A stretch of DNA of 64,000 bases from Pachyseris speciosa (taxonomy: Eukaryota; Cnidaria; Anthozoa; Scleractinia; Pachyseridae), in NCBI GenBank assembly GCA_016490735.1, contig JAEMWC010001634.1, positions 1 to 64,000 of the forward strand. The letters are read 5' to 3'. The stretch's first letter is position 1, and each line of letters starts with the position of its first letter. This document shows positions 63,187-64,000 of this stretch, in pieces. The notes under the pieces are model-generated. The model was not told the origin of the DNA, searched no databases, and saw only the letters and a program-made list of their open reading frames with translations. A program made the position numbers and the translations under genes.

Positions 63187-64000
63187 ATCGCACCGGTAAT
63201 CACGAGGTCACGGGTTCAAACCCCATTAAGTCCTGAATTTTTTCAGGCTTCTTTTCGCAATTGCATAAATTGCATTCACAACTGCGAGGATCATTCTTCG
63301 TTTGATTTCATTTCCGCAGTTCATATATGATTCATTTCATATATCATTCACAATCTAATATTGTTAAATATGATGTGTAAACACCTGCATGAGCTTACAG
63401 CCTGATGAATTCTGGAAAAAGGTTTGCGTTGGAGACATTGCAATTTGTATCTTTTAAGGTCTCAGTGATTGGAGTGTCTCACAGTTGGAGAAATGTTGCA
63501 GCTAGAGTGTTAAAAGGAGCACATCACTGAACATCCTCAAGGATTCTAATAAAGTTTTAATCATAAGGGAGAAAAGTACTTTTAAAGTCAAGTCAGAGGC
63601 CACATGGATTAGGATTAACTGAAAAAGCAACCACTGTGAGATAAGTTGAAAGACCAACATCCACCAATATTAGAGATACCACTGAATTGGAAATTTGACA
63701 ATTAAAGGGAAGGACTACTCAACAGAAGTGTTTACAAGCACGTAACAATAATTATTAAATCTATCATTTTAAAACAAGACAATGATCTGTGTAAACTACT
63801 TCTAAATGCAGGAAACTTTTATATTAAATAAAGGTATCAGTTCCAAATGACCTTACAATGTTTAGCAACAACAAAAGGTAACACAATAGAAAGATGAACT
63901 TAAAAAACCCTATGACAGAGAGGTCATCAGCCAACCTGTGAGGGATCTTTGTTCTCCTCAATAACATCAGATTGCTTTGCAGAGCCTGTGGGAGCTGAGG
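31438..64000 (-). CDS. RIMS: RIM (regulating synaptic membrane exocytosis) protein, 5' end beyond the window
   Basis: Seventeen minus-strand exons (63936-64000, 61445-61538, 60853-60978, 60083-60215, 58761-58888, 58526-58656, 58156-58246, 57436-57501, 54645-54813, 51223-51402, 50386-50682, 49058-49342, 45840-46007, 43565-43775, 34784-35001, 33011-33150, 31438-31752) encode about 939 residues. Order: acidic/Ser linker, PDZ (GLKVIGGKK, GDEIQEWN), C2A (NPYVRIYFLPDK, NPKWNQTF), a long Ser/Pro/Gly linker with RLLPQLPPG, then C2B (GDIQLGL, EPLYQQQLEF, VWGDYGRMD, VIGWYKLF). These match the diagnostic motifs of vertebrate RIM1/RIM2. RIM scaffolds Rab3, Munc13, calcium channels and ELKS at presynaptic active zones (family knowledge). 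All splice phases agree except 60083 to 58888. Any N-terminal zinc finger lies off the edge. Confidence 0.93.
32129..32468. mobile_element. MITE with about 100-bp inverted termini
   Basis: TAGCCTCCTACGCAGACGTG at the left is mirrored by the right end, ACGTCTGCGTAGGAGGCTA. Pairing continues through GAACTGAACTGCCACTTCCG and GCGGTTAGCC to a short non-palindromic centre. No coding capacity. Confidence 0.75.
32704..32972. mobile_element. CCAAT-rich MITE, copy A
   Basis: The terminus AGAGCGGTTTTCAATTGAGT is mirrored by ACTCGTTTGATATGCGCTCT, with TA on both sides. The interior has many ATTGGT/CCAAT motifs and GCGCGTATTTTCCCGCGC. Related copies lie at 57542-57796, 57802-58084 and, truncated, near 35095-35340. 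Confidence 0.75.
33011..33150 (-). CDS. RIMS: RIM exon: first half of C2B
   Basis: From ATTTTCAG|CACC to CTACAG|GTAAAC, a phase 1-0 exon of 140 bp encodes APYVKVYVMEGKRCLMKKKT, then RTARRTLEPLYQQQLEF and TGKTLQ. The basic KKKTRTARR segment is the polybasic strand that binds phosphoinositides in C2B domains generally. Confidence 0.95.
33151..34783. other. RIM intron containing a large foldback element
   Basis: Most of the intron is the palindrome at 33626-34525. A G-rich run (GGGAGGGGAGGGGGGGGGAG) lies at about 33290-33310. Confidence 0.7.
33626..34525. mobile_element. Foldback element, about 900 bp with arms near 360 bp
   Basis: The left arm (to about 34020) and right arm (from about 34168) are reverse complements: CCAAGCTCAAAATTCGACTC pairs with its complement near 34490-34509, CTCCTTCTAAAAGAAGGAGA recurs in both, and ACTCCACATACGTG pairs across the centre. 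The central 150 bp are not palindromic. A poly-T run marks the right arm at 34422-34438. Confidence 0.8.
34784..35001 (-). CDS. RIMS: RIM exon: linker and start of C2B
   Basis: The acceptor TCCTTCCAG and donor CCAG|GTATTT bound a phase 2-1 exon of 218 bp. It encodes PWIPPGIKLGNEGHLCDFID, then GLGPAQIVGRQVLASPSMGD, IQLGLFDRKGMLEVEVIRAK and GLLPKPGSKILP. The G-x-VGRQ-x-LASP-x-MGDI block is diagnostic of RIM immediately before C2B. Confidence 0.95.
35095..35340. mobile_element. CCAAT-rich MITE, truncated copy D with 16-bp tandem units
   Basis: The interior matches the copies at 32704 and 57542 (AATACGCGCG, GATTGGTTTTGGTTTTGCTT) but lacks clean termini. GCCAATCAGAATACGA-type 16-bp units repeat about five times at 35115-35202. 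Confidence 0.6.
36008..36360. repeat. Interspersed repeat with TACCCTATTTCAGACCAAAA units
   Basis: Four imperfect copies of ACCCTATTTCAGACCAAAA lie at about 36044, 36082, 36236 and 36270. The block ends in GGGAGTACTCCCCCCGGGTG. Non-coding. Confidence 0.6.
37166..37203. mobile_element. Tiny hairpin element flanked by 9-bp direct repeats
   Basis: The core TACCCTGCGAGCA pairs with TGCTCGCAGGATA around a loop of about 12 bp. AAATTCAGT occurs directly before (37157-37165) and after (37204-37212), consistent with a 9-bp target duplication. Confidence 0.6.
37690..38210. repeat. Diverged copies of the 106-bp satellite
   Basis: Decayed units sharing GAAAGCTA, AGCAGTA and TTTGAGTCT blocks occur about every 65-110 bp. 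They are older and far more diverged than the array at 40690-41600. Confidence 0.55.
40690..41600. repeat. 106-bp satellite array, about nine units
   Basis: The block CAAATGAAAGCTACTGAGCA recurs at about 40723, 40829, 40934, 41041, 41147, 41252, 41358, 41464 and 41570, a spacing of 105-107 bp. Each unit also carries GTGGTGCTGTTTATTATGCT, ACAAGGTGGTTCT and GTGGATGAAATCCTAAAG. Neighbouring units are very similar, so the array is young. Confidence 0.9.
41881..42360. repeat. Interspersed repeat rich in GGGAAC motifs
   Basis: GGGAACGAGGGAACACGGGA and similar motifs cluster at 41900-42000 and again at 42295-42350, bounding an AT-rich centre. It may be one element of about 480 bp. Non-coding. Confidence 0.45.
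42743..42810. repeat. TTA microsatellite
   Basis: About 22 TTA triplets with one TCA interruption. Confidence 0.95.
43565..43775 (-). CDS. RIMS: RIM exon: Ser/Gly-rich linker
   Basis: The acceptor CCTCTCCTCCACAG and donor AGTAG|GTAGGT give a phase 1-2 exon of 211 bp. It encodes KLLVREEARSGSVNDLHVFP, TGGYIKPSRGTGRGESVGG and RSSRSSSIASDRSGSLNSIP. The donor was chosen among overlapping GTAGG sites because it alone gives phase 2, needed by the next exon. RS-x-S clusters are plausible kinase targets. Confidence 0.88.
43776..45839. other. RIM intron with one MITE
   Basis: The only supported feature is the palindromic element at 45475-45618. Confidence 0.55.
45475..45618. mobile_element. Short MITE with 8-bp target duplication
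   Basis: The termini CACATCTCACATAATACACT and AGTGTATTATGGGAGATGTG are reverse complements. AATTCACC flanks the element on both sides (45467-45474 and 45619-45626), as expected for hAT-type insertion. Confidence 0.7.
45840..46007 (-). CDS. RIMS: RIM exon: Ser-rich linker
   Basis: The acceptor CTTTTTTTAG and donor AACG|GTGGGT frame a phase 1-1 exon of 168 bp. It encodes TAPTRRRNSLSSLPLNDSEA, ERARSPFPIASPVPLGHGRS and LSSSSLHDKDRALPN. RRRNSLSS is a likely phosphorylation or 14-3-3 site by motif; that is inference. Confidence 0.88.
46178..46260 (-). mobile_element. LINE 3' tail with CACTT pentamers
   Basis: On the minus strand, AT-rich sequence with AAATAAAGTG runs into six GTGAA pentamers. This is how several LINE families end, so it marks a 5'-truncated insertion. 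Confidence 0.5.
46368..46434. repeat. AAT microsatellite
   Basis: About 22 AAT triplets directly before a LINE coding fragment. A second AAT array follows at 46734-46791. Confidence 0.95.
46435..46652 (+). pseudogene. LINE C-terminal coding fragment
   Basis: The frame reads KYKDLEIETTRMWGMRTETV, PVIVGALGLIREGMDQNLGK and INELQKIVLLGTAHILRRFL before a stop at 46650. The pattern K-x-D-L-x-x-E-x-x-R-x-W then VP-x-VVGALG and LQK-x-x-LLG-x-A-x-ILR is a recurrent ending of non-LTR retrotransposon proteins. No upstream reverse transcriptase is attached, so it is a truncated relic between two AAT arrays. Confidence 0.7.
46734..46791. repeat. AAT microsatellite, second array
   Basis: About 19 AAT triplets, followed by GGAATTTGTATAGCGCTAAA and AGCGCTTTACATAAG, a short interspersed motif with mirrored AGCGCT. 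Confidence 0.95.
47081..47615. mobile_element. Palindromic element, about 535 bp
   Basis: CTAGTACACCTTTTGCCCTT at the left is mirrored by AAGGGCAAAAGGTGTACTAG at the right. Pairing continues through GTCTTCGGAAAAAACATTAA and TGTCGTTTACATTTTTGAAA to a loop of about 30 bp near 47350. The arms are about 250 bp with scattered mismatches. Confidence 0.8.
47657..47702. mobile_element. Hairpin MITE (CAACCTCGTTCCCAGGG family), 46 bp
   Basis: CAACCTCGTTCCCAGGGTCT pairs almost perfectly with AGACCCTGGGAACGAGGTTG around a four- to six-base loop. ATTAAACGT lies on both sides (47648-47656 and 47703-47711), a 9-bp target duplication. Confidence 0.8.
48291..48377. mobile_element. Hairpin MITE (CAACCTCGTTCCCAGGG family), 87 bp
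   Basis: Same termini as the 46-bp copy, with a longer stem through CTCCTCTTCCCG and CGGGAAGAGGAG. GAATGATTG flanks it on both sides (48282-48290 and 48378-48386). Confidence 0.8.
49058..49342 (-). CDS. RIMS: RIM exon: basic and Pro-rich linker
   Basis: The acceptor TTTTAACCGCAG and donor CAAG|GTAATA frame a phase 1-1 exon of 285 bp. It begins DEERARLAKQRLRDVDPVRA, a charged probably helical piece, then becomes Pro/Ser/His-rich (SPRPGRQSPRPMQRTGSPSP, GMPPHHHGLHTAQ). Several S/TP sites are present. Confidence 0.88.
49343..50385. other. RIM intron, nothing further seen
   Basis: A 1.04-kb intron without a supported repeat or exon. Confidence 0.6.
50386..50682 (-). CDS. RIMS: RIM exon: Pro/His-rich linker with LPQLPP motif
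   Basis: It encodes YTVKQYHTPPLHHPPQSPQP, NRMPPQQTRPMPPHQHGPAG, ISPSMQGYTSPGSYTPGRLS and KKSRLLPQLPPGREVM, ending ATGG|GTAAGA. RxLPQLPP is the conserved proline motif between the C2 domains that binds the SH3 domains of RIM-binding proteins in vertebrate RIMs (family knowledge). The acceptor (CATTTAAG at 50683) has a weak pyrimidine tract but is the only one giving the required phase. Confidence 0.85.
50683..51222. other. RIM intron, nothing further seen
   Basis: A 540-bp AT-rich intron. Confidence 0.6.
51223..51402 (-). CDS. RIMS: RIM exon: linker after C2A
   Basis: The acceptor TTCCCTCTCAG and donor CAAG|GTATGA frame a phase 1-1 exon of 180 bp. It encodes GSPGYGSDYDEEARYTPNGP, AQPPYHSPENKLLKQQLVDH and RPPFSQPQMVQ. 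The acidic SDYDEE patch resembles the SDYD segment that follows C2A in vertebrate RIMs. Confidence 0.9.
51465..51680. mobile_element. MITE with CTGCATACAGGCTCTTC termini and internal hairpin
   Basis: TAGCCTGCATACAGGCTCTT at the left is mirrored at the right end by GCCTGTATGCAGACTA. The centre (51539-51606) is a second perfect hairpin, GGTCAAAAGCTAAGGGATT against its complement, with GGCGAGCGA/TCGCTCGCC at the tip. Confidence 0.75.
52340..52392 (+). mobile_element. LINE 3' tail with CTGAA pentamers
   Basis: TTTATTTTGGCAAATAAATA followed by ACTGAACTGAACTGAA. It looks like the end of a 5'-truncated LINE. Confidence 0.45.
52715..52797 (+). mobile_element. LINE 3' tail with TTGAA pentamers
   Basis: CAAATAAGTGTGAATAAAAT followed by TGAATTGAATTGAATTG. 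Another truncated LINE end with a different pentamer. Confidence 0.45.
53155..53215 (-). ncRNA. Candidate hammerhead-ribozyme-like motif
   Basis: The minus strand reads CTGATGA, then a stem-capable GACC...GGTC pair around AGCAGTATAGC, then GAAAC followed by GTC. CTGATGA-stem II-GAAA is the conserved hammerhead core and occurs in retroelement ends. Stem III would be only one or two base pairs, so cleavage as a single unit is doubtful. Confidence 0.4.
53776..54408 (-). pseudogene. LINE reverse-transcriptase C-terminal fragment
   Basis: A 210-codon frame contains ISRNTGIISKLRHCTSLSQL, LYYNLIYPYISYAITSWGSA and IKKIQTKQNHVIRRMFF. The spacing L-x-x-LYY-x-LIYPY-x-SY-x-x-x-WG, then a Lys/Gln-rich helix with RR, is the region after the palm domain of many non-LTR retrotransposons. 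The catalytic FADD-type motif and the endonuclease are absent, so it is a 5'-truncated copy. It lies in a RIM intron, in the same orientation as RIM. Confidence 0.75.
54645..54813 (-). CDS. RIMS: RIM exon: end of C2A and following linker
   Basis: The acceptor TTTTCCCCAG and donor CACG|GTATGT frame a phase 0-1 exon of 169 bp. It encodes VVLSMAEANLDGNGYWYPLK, then NHDDLNDPLVPPTPNQSPHN and RFKAPRGPGEPVDH. It aligns with the vertebrate RIM C2A ending I-L-I-E-L-x-x-A-x-L-D-x-x-x-HWY-x-L-x-x-HD. Confidence 0.93.
54814..57435. other. RIM intron carrying a LINE insertion
   Basis: Dominated by the LINE relic at about 55360-56459. A GGTGGGGTGGGTGGGTTGG run occurs at 57276-57295. No further exon seen. 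Confidence 0.6.
55360..56459 (+). pseudogene. LINE reverse transcriptase, 5'-truncated and frameshifted
   Basis: The frame to 56241 carries VVPALWKRANVSSVFKKDDP, NYRPISLLCIVSKVLERCVF, QHGFLRGKSTVTQLLEVYHD, IHLDLSKAFDKVPHDLLLTK, VTSGVPQGSILGPLLFLVFV and the catalytic FADD motif, in the order of a non-LTR reverse transcriptase. After about 56095 the homologous reading shifts frame (HIEQMCAKANRVLGLVKRLC, RKLLYTALVR) and hits stops. The 3' end at 56440-56459 is a short AAACT pentamer tail. Plus orientation, opposite to RIM. Confidence 0.88.
57436..57501 (-). CDS. RIMS: RIM exon: C2A strand and loop 3 (22 codons)
   Basis: This 66-bp phase 0-0 exon encodes WRALEITVWDYDKVGSSEFI followed by GE. Of two AGs five bases apart (GCAGTTCAG), only the inner one keeps frame with both neighbours. 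The WDYD motif is at the position of calcium-binding loop 3 in other C2 domains, where vertebrate RIM C2A has lost the acidic residues. Confidence 0.9.
57542..57796. mobile_element. CCAAT-rich MITE, copy B
   Basis: Termini GGAGCGCTTTCCAATCGAGT and ACTCAGTTGAAAACCGCTCT. It is in inverted orientation relative to copy C, from which only five bases separate it. Confidence 0.8.
57802..58084. mobile_element. CCAAT-rich MITE, copy C
   Basis: Termini AGAGCGGTTTTCAATTGAGT and ACTCACTTGAAAAGCGCTCT. Very similar to copy A at 32704 over its whole length, including CGCGCGTATTTTCCCGCGCT. Confidence 0.8.
58156..58246 (-). CDS. RIMS: RIM exon: C2A polybasic strand
   Basis: The acceptor TATGACTTCAG and donor AGAAG|GTAATC frame a phase 2-0 exon of 91 bp. 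It encodes MQSKRRTKTAMKSTNPKWNQ, TFVYPCRPQK. SKRRTKT-x-x-K-x-x-x-PKWNQTF is the hallmark of RIM C2A. Confidence 0.95.
58247..58525. other. Short RIM intron, nothing further seen
   Basis: 279 bp, AT-rich, no repeat recognised. Confidence 0.6.
58526..58656 (-). CDS. RIMS: RIM exon: start of C2A
   Basis: The acceptor TTTACAG and donor AAGAG|GTACGC frame a phase 0-2 exon of 131 bp. It encodes LKLFYDEDAANLNVTVVGAE, GLSLKESTIPPNPYVRIYFL and PDK. Loop 1 has Lys, Glu and Asn where calcium-binding C2 domains have aspartates, as in vertebrate RIMs. Confidence 0.93.
58761..58888 (-). CDS. RIMS: RIM exon: linker between PDZ and C2A
   Basis: The acceptor TTCTTTCTCAG and donor GTTCAG|GTACGT give a 128-bp exon encoding NDDFFFGGGPLPDEKPNKSF, KQGATPQQSATGKPTRVTGR and VQ. 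It needs a phase 1 partner upstream, but the PDZ exon at 60083 ends in phase 2; the other reading gives an immediate TGA. An exon between them is therefore missing from this model. Confidence 0.88.
58987..59141. repeat. AAT then AGA microsatellite
   Basis: About 13 AAT triplets run directly into about 38 AGA triplets with two interruptions. Long poly-residue open frames across it are artefacts. Confidence 0.95.
59234..59281. repeat. Small hairpin, AACTGGGCTGGA family
   Basis: GTAACTGGGCTGGAATTTGC is mirrored by TGGAGTGTTCATATG-type sequence whose complement ends CTCCAGCCCAGTTAC. Upstream GAGATCTCGG repeats suggest it is part of a larger interspersed element. Confidence 0.5.
59350..59760. repeat. 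106-bp satellite, four units in inverted orientation
   Basis: TAGCTTTCATTTGAATGGTC and variants recur at about 59390, 59496, 59602 and 59711, spaced 105-109 bp, with ACAGACTCAAA and AGAACCACCTTGTACAGC in each. This is the reverse complement of the array at 40690-41600, somewhat more diverged. Confidence 0.85.
60083..60215 (-). CDS. RIMS: RIM exon: second half of PDZ
   Basis: The acceptor TTTTTTTTCAG and donor GACAA|GTAAGA frame a phase 1-2 exon of 133 bp. It encodes GDEIQEWNDISLVDCTFEEV, VESINSSMEDNQDSNELHLI and VCRD. GDE-(I/V)-x-EWN is the RIM form of the PDZ beta-strand after the alpha-A helix. Confidence 0.93.
60289..60450 (-). CDS. RIMS: Candidate cassette exon inside the RIM PDZ domain (54 codons)
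   Basis: The acceptor CATGTTTTAG and donor GAAG|GTAATG bound an open 162-bp phase 1-1 segment encoding KNPSALFNQCRKPKANYPPP, NKYLPTLVVGADDFMMIPLQ and FASVYPFVHLVLE. It lies between two PDZ exons that already join in perfect frame (LQI-GDEI), so including it inserts 54 residues mid-domain. The sequence looks protein-like, but I recognise no family. It could be an alternative exon or a chance frame. Confidence 0.4.
60451..60852. other. RIM intron with poly-G run
   Basis: Contains a G-rich run (GGGGGTGGGGTGGGGGGGGG) at about 60737-60761, close to the PDZ exon. Confidence 0.6.
60853..60978 (-). CDS. RIMS: RIM exon: first half of PDZ
   Basis: The acceptor TTTCTAG and donor AGATAG|GTAATC frame a phase 1-1 exon of 126 bp. 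It encodes PYAAYGLKVIGGKKADDGKL, GAFITEIRKGGPADRQAQLQ. GLKV-(I/V)-GGK followed by GAFIT-x-(I/V)-(R/K)-KG is the RIM PDZ carboxylate-binding loop and next strand, which binds ELKS C-termini in vertebrates. Confidence 0.95.
60979..61444. other. RIM intron, nothing further seen
   Basis: A 466-bp AT-rich intron. The open frame that runs on from the upstream exon (to 61230) is intronic. Confidence 0.6.
61445..61538 (-). CDS. RIMS: RIM exon: start of PDZ region
   Basis: The acceptor TTCTTTTCTAG and donor GCTG|GTAATT frame a phase 0-1 exon of 94 bp. It encodes ASIKWSPPDEDNKCLGEVLL and TMDPKCRTSPA, matching the vertebrate RIM pattern V-T-W-x-P-S-x-x-G-x-x-L-I-G just before GLKV. Confidence 0.92.
61674..62290. 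mobile_element. Adjacent palindromic MITEs with TTCTCTGATTGGCTAC motifs
   Basis: TAAACCTACTAGCATTCTCT (61683) with TTCTCTGATTGGCTACACTA is mirrored by TAGCCAATCAGAGAA and CTAGTAGATTTATACTA near 61970-62020. A second left end follows at once (62045). Inner arms share TTGCTCTCGATTTCTATG-type sequence. It looks like at least two related insertions, one nested or duplicated. Confidence 0.6.
62388..62460 (-). tRNA. tRNA-Thr-like sequence, copy 4 (anticodon-loop variant)
   Basis: As the copies at 26.8-27.4 kb, but the anticodon loop has one change (minus strand CACTGGTAAT instead of CACCGGTAAT), which puts T at position 33. Confidence 0.55.
62638..62710 (-). tRNA. tRNA-Thr-like pseudogene, copy 5
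   Basis: 250 bp from copy 4. It carries extra substitutions in the anticodon and T arms (minus strand GATGAGGTCATGGGTTC), so it is more decayed. Confidence 0.5.
63161..63232 (+). tRNA. tRNA-Thr-like pseudogene, copy 6
   Basis: The 5' half is intact, but the 3' acceptor strand has lost a base (CCCCATTAAGTC), so the acceptor stem no longer pairs fully. Confidence 0.5.
63936..64000 (-). CDS. RIMS: RIM exon: linker before PDZ, cut by window edge
   Basis: The frame SAPTGSAKQSDVIEENKDPS ends TCACAG|GTTGGC in phase 0 and joins in frame to ASIKWSPP. Low-complexity Ser/Asp/Glu content fits the linker between the N-terminal region and PDZ. Its 5' part is outside the window. Confidence 0.8.

Larger units (their letters stand above)
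62316..63351. mobile_element. tRNA-bearing repeat array 2, flanked by 11-bp direct repeats
   Basis: Two minus and one plus tRNA-like units plus truncated pieces lie between identical AATCTAATATT sequences (62305-62315 and 63352-63362). The ends match those of array 1 at 26747-27538, and the unit period is again 250 bp. The segment 62820-63060 is a scrambled tRNA-less junction. Confidence 0.75.
61539..63935. other. RIM intron with palindromic repeats and tRNA-bearing array
   Basis: Contains the repeats at 61674-62290 and the array at 62316-63351. No exon seen. Confidence 0.6.

Overview
This is eukaryotic nuclear DNA, AT-rich, with compact exons (49 to 370 bp) carrying canonical GT-AG splice sites, long introns, and very many short palindromic transposons, LINE fragments and microsatellites. 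The two recognisable genes are a presynaptic RIM scaffold and a ZP-domain membrane protein, so the organism is an animal. The repeat style (tRNA-bearing 250-bp units, tiny perfect hairpin elements, LINE tails ending in pentamer repeats) is most like an anthozoan cnidarian such as a stony coral. That placement is an inference, because no species marker is present.

Layout. Positions 1-3692 (minus strand) hold the 5' end of an unidentified gene: a clean signal-peptide exon at 3608-3692 and perhaps another exon at the left edge. Positions 3.7-15.7 kb are non-coding, with a MITE (5776-6095) and a nested transposon (7865-8904). Positions 15695-23489 (plus strand) encode a complete six-exon protein of 468 residues: signal peptide, Thr/Ser/Pro mucin-like stalk, ZP-N and ZP-C domains, a five-arginine cleavage site, one membrane span and a short tail. 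Positions 23.5-31.4 kb are intergenic and hold two large palindromes, TATTAG microsatellites and a tRNA-containing repeat array.

From 31438 to beyond 64000 the minus strand carries the 3' part of a RIM (regulating synaptic membrane exocytosis) gene. I resolve 17 exons plus one candidate cassette exon: a linker, the PDZ domain, C2A, a long Ser/Pro/Gly-rich linker containing an LPQLPP motif, and C2B with its C-terminal tail. The first exons, with any zinc-finger region, lie beyond the right edge. One splice junction (60083 to 58888) does not keep frame, so a short exon between them has been missed.

The RIM introns hold most of the other structure: a 106-bp satellite (40.7-41.6 kb) with inverted relatives at 59.3-59.8 kb, LINE reverse-transcriptase fragments (46.4, 53.8-54.4, 55.3-56.5 kb), CCAAT-rich MITEs, three small hairpins each flanked by 9-bp direct repeats, a 1.4-kb element with terminal inverted repeats and a hammerhead-like motif, and a second tRNA-bearing array at 62.3-63.4 kb. 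The two genes have no evident functional link: RIM organises synaptic-vesicle release sites, whereas the ZP protein is expected at the cell surface or in extracellular matrix.
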